From the NCBI GenBank assembly GCA_963751395.1, contig CAVVUC010000002.1, positions 1,860,001 through 1,924,000 on the forward strand: a DNA stretch of 64,000 nucleotides. Reading direction: 5' to 3'. Source of the DNA: CAVVUC01 sp963751395 (GTDB lineage: Bacteria > Verrucomicrobiota > Verrucomicrobiia > Chthoniobacterales > Chthoniobacteraceae). A program made the translations under genes and the position numbers. Below, piece by piece: positions 7,648-16,668 of the stretch. Position 1 is the first letter of the stretch; each line of letters begins with the position of its first letter. A model generated the notes under the pieces. The model had not been told where the DNA came from and did not search any database. It saw only the letters and a list, made by a program, of their open reading frames with translations.

Positions 7648-9195
7648 TTACGCTGCGGCGCGTCGATCGGCGCGCTTCTGCGCCTTTGCCCAAGCCTCCG
7701 GCGTGAGGTCTTTGACCTGCCAGTTGGTCATCGAGGGCAGGCGCGTGAACACGTCCCGGAGATAGGCGAACGGGTCGATATTCCGACGCCGGCAGCTCTC
7801 GATGACGGTGTAGAGGATGGCGCTGCGACCGCCGGCCTTGGCTTCCCCGATGAACAGCCAGTTCTTCTTTCCCACGGCCGTGGGCCGGATGGCGTTTTCG
7901 ATGCGGTTGTTGTCGATCTCCAGACGGCCATCTTCGAGGAAGACGAGCAGCGAGGGCCATTGATTGAGCGCGTAGTCGATGGCTTTGCCCATGAGGCTGC
8001 GGGGCAGGTAGCGGTGCCGGGTTTTCAACCGCACCAGGGCACGGTGCAGCCGCATCAGCACAGGCCGGCTGAGACTCGCGCGTTCGGCTTGCCGCAGCCT
8101 TGGTCCGGCCCGCGCCTTCCTGAGTTTGGCTTCGAGGGCGTATAGGTTTTGAAAGTGTCTTAAGAACCAGCCCGCGACCTTCGGTGCCTGCTCCTGGGCG
8201 TCGTAAAATTTGCGCCTCACATGGGCCGCGCAGCCTGCGAGCAGGATCTTTTCACCGCGGCGTCTGGCAAAGCAGTCGTAGGCCTCATAGCCATCGCACT
8301 GGATGGTGCCGCTGAAGTCTGCGGGGATGATGTTATCCAGGCATGCCGCCGCACGGCTTGTCTCCCAGTGGAAGATGACATCGCCCCGCGGCGCGCCATA
8401 GGTCCAGAGATAACCCAGCTTCGTCCGGCCATTGCCCGGCGCAAGATAGCGGATGGGTGTTTCATCCACTTGCAAGTAGCCGCTGCTAACAACCTCCTGC
8501 CGGATTTGTTGGTAAATGGGCTGCAACCACTCCGCGGCCAGGCCGACCCATTCGGCCATCGTTTGCCGCGGCAGCCAGACTTGATGGCGCGACCAGTAGA
8601 TCGACTCCTGCCGGTAGAGTGGAAGATGGTCGCAATACTTGCTCACGACGATTTGCGCGAGTAATCCGGGAGCTGCGATGCTGCGTTCCAGGAGCGAGTC
8701 CGGCAACGGTGCCATGACTGGCACGGCGTCCAACAAACCACGCTGCACATACTTCGGGCGCACCGTGCGACGGCAAAGGAAGCGCGCCGGTTCGTAGTCG
8801 AGCCGCTCGCTGACTTCTTCACCGATGCGCCGCCAGTCCTGCGGAGCCAGCTTGACCGGCTCAGGGACGATGACTTCTTCAATCACCGGCAGATGCTCCG
8901 GCAGCCGTGGACCGCGTTCACGCGGAGGCGATTGGCCCGTCGAGCGCCGTGGAGCCTCCTCGGCCACAGGCTCGGGAGATTTTCCCGGCTCGTCCATGCC
9001 TTGCAAGAGCAGCAGAAGTTGCGCGGGATCGAGCTTCTCACTCTGCGAGCCAAAGACCCTGCGCACAAGCAGGTCGATCTTTTGTTCCAGCAATGCAATC
9101 CTTGCATTGGCGAGCGCAAGCTGCTCATTACTCCGCCGGAGTTGCTCGTCTCTTTCTTGAAGCTCTTTGGTTAACTCTTCTTCGCGCGGGCTCAT
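7648..9195 (-). CDS. tnpC: IS66 transposase TnpC
   Basis: A 515-residue DDE transposase of the IS66 family. It has an N-terminal leucine-zipper-like coiled coil (residues about 3-50, ELQERDEQLRRSNEQLALA), then the zinc-finger-like and catalytic regions with YLQVDETPI, CDGYEAYD and the C-terminal EIDNNRIENAIRPTAVGKKNW signature (given here in pieces: EIDNNRIENAIRP and VGKKNW). The ATG at 9195 (MSPREEEL) is preferred over a TTG at 9219. It catalyses cutting and strand transfer of the element. The gene is full length. Confidence 0.95.
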   Translation of the reverse strand: MSPREEELTKELQERDEQLRRSNEQLALANARIALLEQKIDLLVRRVFGSQSEKLDPAQLLLLLQGMDEPGKSPEPVAEEAPRRSTGQSPPRERGPRLPEHLPVIEEVIVPEPVKLAPQDWRRIGEEVSERLDYEPARFLCRRTVRPKYVQRGLLDAVPVMAPLPDSLLERSIAAPGLLAQIVVSKYCDHLPLYRQESIYWSRHQVWLPRQTMAEWVGLAAEWLQPIYQQIRQEVVSSGYLQVDETPIRYLAPGNGRTKLGYLWTYGAPRGDVIFHWETSRAAACLDNIIPADFSGTIQCDGYEAYDCFARRRGEKILLAGCAAHVRRKFYDAQEQAPKVAGWFLRHFQNLYALEAKLRKARAGPRLRQAERASLSRPVLMRLHRALVRLKTRHRYLPRSLMGKAIDYALNQWPSLLVFLEDGRLEIDNNRIENAIRPTAVGKKNWLFIGEAKAGGRSAILYTVIESCRRRNIDPFAYLRDVFTRLPSMTNWQVKDLTPEAWAKAQKRADRRAAA

Positions 9196-9308
9196 CAAGG
9201 TTGGGCACAGGAATAGCAACTCTTTGTCACCTGGCCAAGAGTTATCTTATGTGTTTAGTTACTTACTTAACGATCTGTCACCTCAAGCATCCCGGGATGC
9301 TTCAGAAC

Positions 9309-9662
9309 TTACTCCCGCTCATACCAAGGCCTTAGCTTCGCCCCGCGCAAATCAATGCCATCGGTCAGCATCGCCAGCGCCCCGGGCGCAAGCTTCAGCT
9401 TCACCGTCCCGGGATCGGACACCCTCGGCCATGAGAAGGTTCCCTTCTCCAGCCGCTTGATTAGCAGCCATAGCCCAGTGCCATCAAAGTAAAGGATCTT
9501 CAGCCGACTGTGACGGCGGTTGGTAAAGACAAAGAGCGCCCCCTGGCGAAGGTCTTCGCCCAGACGCTCGCTCACCAGACCTTCCAGCCCGCTGAAGCTC
9601 TTGCGCAAGTCCACCGGCTCCAGCGCCACAAACACCTTTAACCCTCCGGTAAAGCTCAGCAT
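9309..9662 (-). CDS. tnpB: IS66 accessory protein TnpB
   Basis: A 117-residue protein with the hallmark of IS66 Orf2/TnpB (PF05717): a start like MLSFTGGLKVFVALEPVDLRKSF, then LFVFTNRRHSRLKILYFDG and WLLIKRLEKGTFSWP. The ATG at 9662 overlaps the end of tnpA, so translation is probably coupled; a longer frame to 9767 is a shadow of tnpA. TnpB is needed for transposition of IS66 elements but has no proven enzymatic activity. Confidence 0.93.
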   Translation of the reverse strand: MLSFTGGLKVFVALEPVDLRKSFSGLEGLVSERLGEDLRQGALFVFTNRRHSRLKILYFDGTGLWLLIKRLEKGTFSWPRVSDPGTVKLKLAPGALAMLTDGIDLRGAKLRPWYERE

Positions 9663-10096
9663 CGGGCGCGGGAACTTTGTGCAACCATGACCACCACTTC
9701 CGCCGCAAGGCGCATCTGCACCGGCGTCTGCACGCACATCCGGCTCCCGCCGGGCAGTTCGATCCACAGCCCGCCCACACCAGTTGCCCGCAGCACGGGC
9801 GGCGCTTCACCGGGATCGCCTCCTTCGACCACCGCTTCAAACAAACGCACCGCACCGGGCTGCGCCATCACCGTGCCATCTTGACGTCCGCCACGCGTCC
9901 TGCGACGACGCTGCACCCAGTTTTGAAAACTCGAATACTTCACCCCCGTCAACCGCGCAAACTGCGCCCCGCTCATGCCACTCTTCTCAAACTCATCCAG
10001 CAGTGCCTCGCGCCGCTTCGGCTTCAGCCACACGCGTCCCCGTTTGTCGCGTCTCAAAATCTCTGAAGTCTCCAATGCCGCTGTGGTAGATTGCAT
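9656..10096 (-). CDS. tnpA: IS66 accessory protein TnpA (helix-turn-helix)
   Basis: A 146-residue protein, first gene of the IS66 operon. The N-terminal half has a helix-turn-helix (KSGMSGAQFARLTGVKYSSF, about residues 38-57) followed by a basic stretch (WVQRRRRTRGG), which suggests DNA binding. The ATG at 10096 is preferred over a TTG at 10114 because GGAGG lies about ten bases before it. Its 3' end overlaps tnpB. Confidence 0.85.
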   Translation of the reverse strand: MQSTTAALETSEILRRDKRGRVWLKPKRREALLDEFEKSGMSGAQFARLTGVKYSSFQNWVQRRRRTRGGRQDGTVMAQPGAVRLFEAVVEGGDPGEAPPVLRATGVGGLWIELPGGSRMCVQTPVQMRLAAEVVVMVAQSSRARC

Positions 10097-10276
10097 AACC
10101 CACAGCCTCCGCAATCTCCCACCTCATCGTCCAGTGGAGCCACGGCGGACGCTTACGTGGAGCCAACTGAACCGGTTCGAGCAAAGCCCTGGCATCCCGG
10201 CGTGGCCGGTTTTGGATCCTGTCCTCTGGCGCGACGGTAATTTCCAGGCCGCTGTTCGCCCTACTCCGAAAATAGA

Positions 10277-11515
10277 TCAGGAAGTCATGGGAATGGGGGT
10301 GAGTGCGACTTGGTAGCCGAGGTTTTGGAGGCGGCTGGTGAGGCGCGCGATGATCTGCCCTGAATTGCGGCGCTCGAAGTAGTCGGCACCGAGGTCTTGC
10401 CAGATGCTGTCGCGAGAGAGCATGTGGTAGATGCTGACCAAGATGCTGCGGGCCACCGCGATCATCGCCCGCTTTTTGCCCCGTTTGGAGACGAGCCGTT
10501 TGTAGAGGCTTTGCAGATAGGTTTCTTTGGTGTGGGCAGCGGCATGGGCGGCTTCCACCAGGGCGTTCTTCAGCGCCTGGTTGCCGTGGCGGATGCGGCT
10601 GCTGCGTCGCTTGCCTGCGCTTTCATTGTTTCCAGGACACAAGCCAGCCCAGGAGACCAAATGGTTGGCGTCTGGGAACCGGCTCATATCCGTGCCGACT
10701 TCGGCGAGAATGACCTGGGCCAGGCGCTGGTTGATGCCTGGAGTCCCATCGAGCTTGTCGAGGGTGGCCTGGTCCTTTTGCAGCCGGCGTGCGACCTCCT
10801 GGCCGACCTCCTCGATTTGCTCCTCGAAGAAGTCGATGTCGGCCAGCAATTGGGCGATGATGAGCCGGTGATGGGCGCGCAGCACGCCTTCGAGGGCCTT
10901 CTGCAACTGCTCTTTCTTGGCACGCAACCGGCCCTTGGCCAAATCCGACAAGGCTTTCCGATCGGTGCGTCCTTCCAGCAAGCCATGGAGCATCGCCGTG
11001 GCCGAGACTCCGGTGATGTCGCTGACGACACTGGCCAGCTTGATATTCGTGCCTTCCAGGGCTTTTTGCAGTTCGTTGACCGCTTGGACCCGGCGCCCCA
11101 CCAGATTGCTGCGGTGGCGGGTCAGTTCGCGCAACTCACGCTGCGCCTGCGGCGGAATGAAACTGCCGCGCATCAGTCCGTGACGGAGCAGATCGCCAAT
11201 CCACTCGGCATCGGCCACGTCGGTCTTGCGACCCGGCACCGCCTTGACGTGCTGCGCATTGACCACCAGCAACTCAAAATGGCCTTCAAGCAAATTGTAG
11301 ATGGGCTTCCAATAGACGCCGGTGCTTTCCATCGCGACATGGGTCACGGCGTGGCTCTGCAGCCAGTCGCTCAAGGCCAGCAGATCGGCAGTCATGGTGC
11401 CAAAGCTGCGAGTTTCCCTGGCCGTTTGGCCAGTCAGCGGACTATTCCAGACGCAGGCGACAACGCTCTTCTTGTGAACGTCGAGGCCGGCACAATGTTC
11501 GTAGATAACTTGCAT
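10277..11515 (-). CDS. IS110-family transposase (DEDD recombinase)
   Basis: A 412-residue recombinase. The N-terminal RuvC-like domain carries the DEDD residues: Asp12 (GLDVHK), Glu63 (MESTGVYW), Asp99 and Asp102 (KTDVADAEW). The C-terminal Transposase_20 domain has the GTPGI motif and SWAGLCPGNNESAGKRR, which holds the serine proposed as nucleophile in IS110 enzymes. Full length with ATG at 11515. It directs RNA-guided insertion by means of a bridge RNA in related elements. Confidence 0.95.
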   Translation of the reverse strand: MQVIYEHCAGLDVHKKSVVACVWNSPLTGQTARETRSFGTMTADLLALSDWLQSHAVTHVAMESTGVYWKPIYNLLEGHFELLVVNAQHVKAVPGRKTDVADAEWIGDLLRHGLMRGSFIPPQAQRELRELTRHRSNLVGRRVQAVNELQKALEGTNIKLASVVSDITGVSATAMLHGLLEGRTDRKALSDLAKGRLRAKKEQLQKALEGVLRAHHRLIIAQLLADIDFFEEQIEEVGQEVARRLQKDQATLDKLDGTPGINQRLAQVILAEVGTDMSRFPDANHLVSWAGLCPGNNESAGKRRSSRIRHGNQALKNALVEAAHAAAHTKETYLQSLYKRLVSKRGKKRAMIAVARSILVSIYHMLSRDSIWQDLGADYFERRNSGQIIARLTSRLQNLGYQVALTPIPMTS

Positions 11516-11757
11516 GATCAGAGGTTCCTCCAGGGGTTAATGGTTTCAGATTGGAACCGTCCAGCTTTGGAGAATGCCCGGCAGATGAATACTCTACTCC
11601 GCGCGTTCCGCCGCGCTCCTTGCGGAGCGCAGGTTGACGCAATGTGTGGTGCAAAACAGGCATTCCAGTCAGACTCGTTCGCGGGCTTACATGCACCAAG
11701 GGGAAAAACGACTTGTATCCAGGCAGGACGGTTCACGCATAACACTAACCCCATTTT
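11516..11757 (-). ncRNA. Candidate IS110 bridge-RNA region (untranslated left end)
   Basis: The stretch upstream of the transposase start carries no gene on either strand and is the position where IS110-group elements encode their bridge RNA. It contains short self-complementary pieces, for example GCGTTCCGCCGCGCTCCTTGCG near 11600-11625 can fold on itself (shown here only as a location). No guide loops were assigned. Family knowledge rather than direct sequence proof supports this call. Confidence 0.3.
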
Positions 11758-11798
11758 CATGCTGCGTGGTGAACGCAGTTCATGGGGACTCGTTCCCA
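11758..11798. repeat. 41-bp dispersed repeat, copy 1
   Basis: Identical over 41 bases to 32479-32519. It contains the hairpin CTGCGT-GGTGA-ACGCAG and the near-palindrome GGGGACTCGTTCCC. At both loci it is accompanied on its left by a second shared block (10255-10275 and 32402-32422), which indicates one composite repeat unit. Confidence 0.85.
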
Positions 11799-12209
11799 AA
11801 GTTTGCAAAGCGCTTTGGGAACGCAGACAGCCACTCCGTTTCCCTGCTGGCAACAGCCCAGCCATTTATGGCCGGGAAAATCGTCAACCAACAATTCAGA
11901 GTCCCGTCAGAGGCGGTAGAGCATTTCTTTCGTTCCCTTCGGGACTTGGCTGGTTTGTTCCTCGTCGTTACCAAGCTGGAGCTTGGGATCGAGAAAAATT
12001 GCCGGGTTGGAAGCGGGCCGCGCATGTCGGCAACGAATCTTCTCCAAAATGTCCCCATCCTGAACCGCCCGGCGCTTCATTTGAGAGATCGCTGGTTGAC
12101 TTTGGGACGACTTTGCTGCCCAAATAGCCGCCAGTTCAAACCCGACCCGCGTTCCCCCGCCCGTCTTTCAGGAAAAATTCACCACAGAACTCTCGATGGA
12201 GGCACAATC
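11799..12209. other. Intergenic region without recognised gene
   Basis: About 410 bases between the repeat and the aldo/keto reductase gene. Short self-complementary pieces are visible (TTCCCTTCGGGA-like at 11934-11946, and a CCAAGCTGGAGCTTGG palindrome at 11970-11985), but no coding frame with a start signal. It presumably holds the promoter of the downstream gene. Confidence 0.4.
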
Positions 12210-13442
12210 ATGAATGACGACTCACAAAACATCAACGGACTGACCCGCAGGGATTTCATCCGGGTCGGTGCAACAGGAGCCACGGGCCTCGCGCTGACCG
12301 GCCTCGGCGGTCTTGCCGGAAGTGCGCTGGCGGAAACAAGCAGTGCGGGCAAACTCGCGAAACGCCGCTACGGACGCACCGGACTCGAAATCAGCGCGCT
12401 GGTCGGAGGCTCGGACTGGAGCCCGGATGTGATCCCGCTGGCCGTGGAGTCTGGAGTGAACTACTGGCACAAGGCGCACCGTTGGACGAAGGAGAACATG
12501 CCGGATGCCATCAAGAGCCAGCCGCGCGAGTCCTACTTTCTGGAGGTGGTCGTGGACCGCGTGGGAGGCGATCACAAACACGGGCGCATCGACGAGGAAC
12601 AGCACTATCAATTCGTCAAGAACTGTGTGGCTCGCTCCGGCGCCGGCTATTACGACGTGTTCAAATTCCACTTCGGCTATCACTCGATCGAGGAGGCAAA
12701 GACGGACACCGGAATGATCCGCGCCTACGAGCGGCTGAAAAAGGAGGGACTCGTCAAACACCTCACGCTCTCGCAGCATCATTACAACGATATCGGCGGC
12801 GACATGGCTTACGATATTGTCGGCCATCTCATCGACAACTCCCCCTACGAAGCGGCGCAGTTTTTTTACACCTACGGCGACAAGAAGGAACTGGATGAGG
12901 TGATAGCCCTGGGCAGGAAGAAGGACTTTGGAACCATCGCGATGAAGACGATGGGAGGCGTGGGACGCGCTGCCGAGGACAAAAAATTCCAGACGCTGCT
13001 GGCTGAACCGCGATTCAAAGGAAGCACGCCCGGAGCGGCGATGGTGAAATGGCTGATGTCCAACCCGAACCTGACGGCCGCCGTCATCGCGACGAAGAAC
13101 TTCGACCAGTTGCAGGAGAACCTCGGTGCCGCAAAGCAGAGCACCATGACTTCAAACGACCGCGAGACCCTCGGGCTGCTTGCGGCCTACAACAAAGGAC
13201 TCACCTGCCTGCTTTGTGCCGACTGTGTCTCGCAATGCCCGGAGCACATCGCCATCGCCGACATCATGCGTTACGAGCGGTATGCGATGGACTACCACGA
13301 ACTGGGACGAGCGCGCGCCGAATACCAGGCGCTGACAAAGAACGGCACCGCCTGCATGGCTTGCGGGGATTGCATGCCCTCGTGCAAAGCAGACATCAAC
13401 ATCGTGGCGAAACTGAAGGAAGTTCACGACCTGTTGGGATAG
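12210..13442 (+). CDS. Tat-exported aldo/keto reductase with two 4Fe-4S motifs
   Basis: A 410-residue protein starting with a twin-arginine signal (TRRDFIRVG, residues 12-20, then a hydrophobic stretch to about 42). The middle is an aldo/keto-reductase barrel (RRYGRTGLEISALVGG, VKHLTLSQHHYND, TIAMKTMGG). The C-terminus has two ferredoxin-like clusters, Cys333/336/339/343 and Cys382/385/388/392. It is probably a periplasmic oxidoreductase passing electrons through the clusters. GGAGG eight bases before ATG 12210 fixes the start. A long frame reaching back to 11634 has no start signal. The downstream sensor kinase begins 42 bases later, so the three genes to 16516 may be co-transcribed. Confidence 0.88.
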   Translation: MNDDSQNINGLTRRDFIRVGATGATGLALTGLGGLAGSALAETSSAGKLAKRRYGRTGLEISALVGGSDWSPDVIPLAVESGVNYWHKAHRWTKENMPDAIKSQPRESYFLEVVVDRVGGDHKHGRIDEEQHYQFVKNCVARSGAGYYDVFKFHFGYHSIEEAKTDTGMIRAYERLKKEGLVKHLTLSQHHYNDIGGDMAYDIVGHLIDNSPYEAAQFFYTYGDKKELDEVIALGRKKDFGTIAMKTMGGVGRAAEDKKFQTLLAEPRFKGSTPGAAMVKWLMSNPNLTAAVIATKNFDQLQENLGAAKQSTMTSNDRETLGLLAAYNKGLTCLLCADCVSQCPEHIAIADIMRYERYAMDYHELGRARAEYQALTKNGTACMACGDCMPSCKADINIVAKLKEVHDLLG

Positions 13443-13484
13443 GCAGCGCGTCTGGCTTGGCTTGATTCGTCTTTACTTGATCGC

Positions 13485-16127
13485 GTGCCGGACGATACTT
13501 GGCTCGTGAAAGAGGCGATCGACAGATTGCTCGATGTTGGATTTTCCCAACTCCGGACGCGGTTGGTTTTGCTGGTTCTGCTCGCCGTCATCCCAGCACT
13601 GATCCTGACGCTCAGCACCGGGGTCGCCCAGAAAAGGCGTGCCGCCAACGAGGCGAATCGCGAGTTCCTCAACGTGATGAAGCTGACTGCCGCGGAGCAG
13701 GAGCGAATCATAGACGGCGCCAGACAGCTTCTGGGCGTTCTTGTTCATGTGCCCGAGGTTCGTTCCCTGGAACCGACGCTGTGCGATCCGCTTCTCGCCG
13801 GACTGCTGAAGCAGAATCCGGTCTATGCGAACTTCGGAATCACGGATCGCAACGGCATGATCCTTTGCAGCGGCCTGCCCATGGGCAAACCGATCAGCGT
13901 CGTGGATCGGCTATGGTTCAAGCGCGCTGTCGAAACCCGCGCTTTTGCGGTCGGGGACTTCCAGATCAGCCGCACCGCGCATGTGCCGACGGTGCATTTC
14001 GCCTGCCCCTTTTTTGATGATGACGGAAAGGTTCTCGGTGTCGCATTTGCGGCGCTTGACCTGAAGTGGGTGAGTCAGTTGCTTGCGCGGGCGCATTTGC
14101 AGGAGGGCACGGTTTCCACGCTGGTGGATATGTCCGGCACGATTCTCGCGAGAAACCCTGACCCTGAGAATTGGGTTGGAAAAATGGTGGCCGACACGCC
14201 ACTTCTGAAGACCGTTCTGGCGCGCACGGATCCAGGCACGGTTGAAACGGCGGGCGTGGATGGTGTGATGCGTCTCTACGCATTTACGCCGCTGAAAGAG
14301 AGCGGCGGAACGATTGCGGGCTATCTCATCCTTGGCATCCCTTCGGATCTGGCTTATGCGGATGCAAACCGGGTGATGGTTCGCAATCTGGTGTTCCTCG
14401 CGGTGGTGGGAGTGTTTGCCATTGCGGCGGCGTGGGGATTTGCCGGCTCGTTTGTTCTTCGGCGCACCAACGAACTGATCGTGGCCGCCAACCGGCTGCG
14501 TGCCGGCGATCTGAGCTCGCGCACGCGCCCGGACCACCGATTCGGGGAGTTCACGGATGTGGCGAAAGCCTTTGACGAAATGGCCGAAGCCCTGGAACAG
14601 CGCATCGTCGAGATTCAAAAAACGCACGCGGAATTGCGCCTGGATGAATCGCGGCTCGAAGCGCTGCTGAAACTCAACGCCATGACCGAAGCTCCGATGA
14701 AGGAGATCACCGACTTCGCGCTCGAGGAAGCTGTCCGGCTCACGCAAAGCAAGATCGGTTACCTCGCCTTCCTGAACGAGGACGAGTCGGTGCTGACCAT
14801 GCATTCGTGGTCCAAGAGTGCGATGGCTGAATGTGCCATCGATCGGAAACCCATTGTCTATCCGGTCGCGACCACCGGTCTTTGGGGCGAGGCCGTGCGG
14901 CAGCGGCGTCCTGTAATCACGAATGATTACGAAGCTCCCAATCCATTGAAGAAAGGCTACCCGTCGGGACATGTGCATGTCACACGCCACATGAACGCCC
15001 CGGTTTTCGAAGGTGAACGCATCGTGGTCGTTGCCGGGGTTGGCAACAAGGAGACGAATTACGACCAATCGGACGTCCGGCAACTCACACTGCTCATGCA
15101 GGGCATGTGGCGTTTGATCCAGCGCAAACGGGCGGAAGACGAACTCCAGCAACATCGCGAGCACCTCGAGGAGCTGGTGACCACGCGAACCGCTGCACTG
15201 AAGGAAACCAACGAGCAGTTAAACGGCGAAATCACCGAGCGCAAACAAGCCGAGTCAGCCTTGCGGCAGGCAGTCGCCGATCTGCAAAAAGCCCAGGATG
15301 AGTTGAAGTCGGCGGAGCTGCTCTTGATCCAGGCGGAGAAGATGGAAACAATCGGGCGCATGGCAGCCGGCGTGGCCCACGAGGTGAAAAACCCGCTCGC
15401 GATTCTGATGATGAGTCTCGACTTTCTTTCGTTCCAGTTGCCCTCCAGCGACGCCGTGGTGAAGGAGGTGTTGAGCGACATGCGCAAGGCGGTGAACCGG
15501 GCGGACATCATCATTCGAGGGTTGCTGGACTTTTCCGCTCCGAACGTCCTTGAACTGGCAAAGGAGAATCTGAACGAGATCGTCAAGAAAGCGCTGCTGC
15601 TCGTCAAACACCCATTGAACACGAATCACATTGAGCTTGTCACGCAACTGGACTCCAATCTTCCGGAGATCACGCTCGACGGCAGCAAGGTCGAGCAGGT
15701 GTTCCTCAACCTCTTCTCCAACGCGATCGACGCCATGCCAAATGGCGGAACCCTCACCGTCAAGACCCGCTTCGAACGTCTCGCGGAAAGAACCCGCGAG
15801 CCCGGGAAGCGCGACAGAGGCCGCTTTCACGCCGGGGATGCGGTTGTCATTGTCGAAGTGGGAGACACCGGCTGCGGAATACCCGCCGACAAACTCCGCA
15901 AGATATTCGACCCGTTTTTCACCACCAAGGAGACGGGCAAAGGAACCGGGCTGGGACTGACCGTCGCGAGCCGGATCATCGAGATGCACGACGGCGAAAT
16001 AGAGATCAGCAATCGCCCCGAAGGCGGCGTCATGGCCCGGGTCATTTTCAAATCGAGCGGAGCCGAAAAGGTTCCCGCACAAAGACGGCGTGATTCGATC
16101 GAGTCGCGCGAATTAACTCGAACTTAG
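13485..16127 (+). CDS. Membrane sensor histidine kinase (Cache-HAMP-GAF-HisKA-HATPase)
   Basis: An 880-residue kinase starting at a GTG (a second GTG at 13506 is possible). Order: transmembrane helix 24-45, periplasmic Cache-type sensor about 46-300, transmembrane helix 301-323, HAMP 324-378, GAF domain about 392-545, coiled coil 545-620, HisKA with phospho-acceptor His632 (GVAHEVKNPLA), and HATPase with NLFSNAIDAMP (742-752), DTGCGIP (794-800) and TTKETGKGTGLGL. The sensor segment NPVYANFGITD..DFQISR is clearly paralogous to that of the kinase at 39185-42253. The stop codon lies inside the Shine-Dalgarno region of the receiver gene that follows, its likely partner. Confidence 0.93.
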   Translation: MPDDTWLVKEAIDRLLDVGFSQLRTRLVLLVLLAVIPALILTLSTGVAQKRRAANEANREFLNVMKLTAAEQERIIDGARQLLGVLVHVPEVRSLEPTLCDPLLAGLLKQNPVYANFGITDRNGMILCSGLPMGKPISVVDRLWFKRAVETRAFAVGDFQISRTAHVPTVHFACPFFDDDGKVLGVAFAALDLKWVSQLLARAHLQEGTVSTLVDMSGTILARNPDPENWVGKMVADTPLLKTVLARTDPGTVETAGVDGVMRLYAFTPLKESGGTIAGYLILGIPSDLAYADANRVMVRNLVFLAVVGVFAIAAAWGFAGSFVLRRTNELIVAANRLRAGDLSSRTRPDHRFGEFTDVAKAFDEMAEALEQRIVEIQKTHAELRLDESRLEALLKLNAMTEAPMKEITDFALEEAVRLTQSKIGYLAFLNEDESVLTMHSWSKSAMAECAIDRKPIVYPVATTGLWGEAVRQRRPVITNDYEAPNPLKKGYPSGHVHVTRHMNAPVFEGERIVVVAGVGNKETNYDQSDVRQLTLLMQGMWRLIQRKRAEDELQQHREHLEELVTTRTAALKETNEQLNGEITERKQAESALRQAVADLQKAQDELKSAELLLIQAEKMETIGRMAAGVAHEVKNPLAILMMSLDFLSFQLPSSDAVVKEVLSDMRKAVNRADIIIRGLLDFSAPNVLELAKENLNEIVKKALLLVKHPLNTNHIELVTQLDSNLPEITLDGSKVEQVFLNLFSNAIDAMPNGGTLTVKTRFERLAERTREPGKRDRGRFHAGDAVVIVEVGDTGCGIPADKLRKIFDPFFTTKETGKGTGLGLTVASRIIEMHDGEIEISNRPEGGVMARVIFKSSGAEKVPAQRRRDSIESRELTRT

Positions 16128-16138
16128 GAGGCAAGAAT

Positions 16139-16516
16139 ATGCATGCAAGAAAAGTCCTCGTCGTCGATGACGAGCCGGGTTTCACGAAAATCGTCAAGCT
16201 GACTCTCGAAAAGGCAGACCATTACCGCGTGTTCGAAGAGAACGATCCGCTAAAGGCTGTGGAGACGGCGCACAAGGTTTCTCCGGACATCATTCTGCTG
16301 GATATCGTCATGCCGGGAATGGATGGCGGCGATGTCCTTGCAAACTTGAAAGCTGACCCCGTTCTGAAGCACGTTCCCGTTGTATTCGTCACGGCGATCG
16401 TCCGGAAAAAGGAAGTGGATGAACATGCCGGAACCATTGGGGGGACATTTTACGTCTCCAAGCCAGTGACCGTGGAAGGACTCATCCGCGTAGTCGAGGA
16501 GCATTTGGAGTCGTAG
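16139..16516 (+). CDS. Single-domain response regulator (receiver)
   Basis: A 125-residue CheY-like receiver with acidic pocket Asp10/Asp11, phospho-acceptor Asp55 (LLDIVMPG), Thr85 and Lys108 (SKPVT). There is no output domain, so it must act by protein contact or in a phosphorelay. AGGAGG overlaps the kinase stop and sits at ideal distance from ATG 16139, so the two genes form an operon and probably a two-component pair. A close paralogue lies at 59594-59974. Confidence 0.92.
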   Translation: MHARKVLVVDDEPGFTKIVKLTLEKADHYRVFEENDPLKAVETAHKVSPDIILLDIVMPGMDGGDVLANLKADPVLKHVPVVFVTAIVRKKEVDEHAGTIGGTFYVSKPVTVEGLIRVVEEHLES

Positions 16517-16668
16517 CTTTGAACCGCTGCGGGCAGCCTCGATGCTTATGAGGAGAACCCTCGGGGCTTGGCAGATGGCTTACAATAACGACTCCTCCCC
16601 CTTGGCTGCTCTTTTTTGGAGCAGCCGCTCCTCTCGTTTCCCTGACCCCGGCACCGCTCGAATGCGGC

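Larger units (their letters stand above)
7559..10156 (-). mobile_element. IS66-family insertion sequence, complete
   Basis: A 2598-bp element with terminal inverted repeats beginning GTAAGCGTC (7559-7579 and, reversed, 10136-10156; 18 of 21 bases identical), as is usual for IS66. The 8-bp target duplication GTGGAGCC is perfect on both sides (7551-7558 and 10157-10164). The three genes tnpA, tnpB and tnpC are present and intact on the minus strand. The element is therefore a recent and probably functional insertion just beyond the cassette-like island. Confidence 0.95.
10276..11757 (-). mobile_element. IS110-family element (ends estimated)
   Basis: Contains one intact IS110-type transposase gene. 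IS110 elements lack inverted repeats and target duplications, so the ends cannot be read directly. The proposed ends are where sequence shared with 32402-32519 stops: a 21-base block at 10255-10275 and a 41-base block at 11758-11798 occur together, only 56 bases apart, at the second locus. This would give a 242-bp untranslated left end, a normal size for the part encoding the bridge RNA. The alternative, that the shared blocks are themselves IS ends, would make the element about 60 bases longer. Confidence 0.5.

Noticed and set aside
10397..12127. 576-codon plus-strand frame
   Set aside because: It runs antisense through the IS110 transposase; composition and lack of motifs mark it as a shadow.
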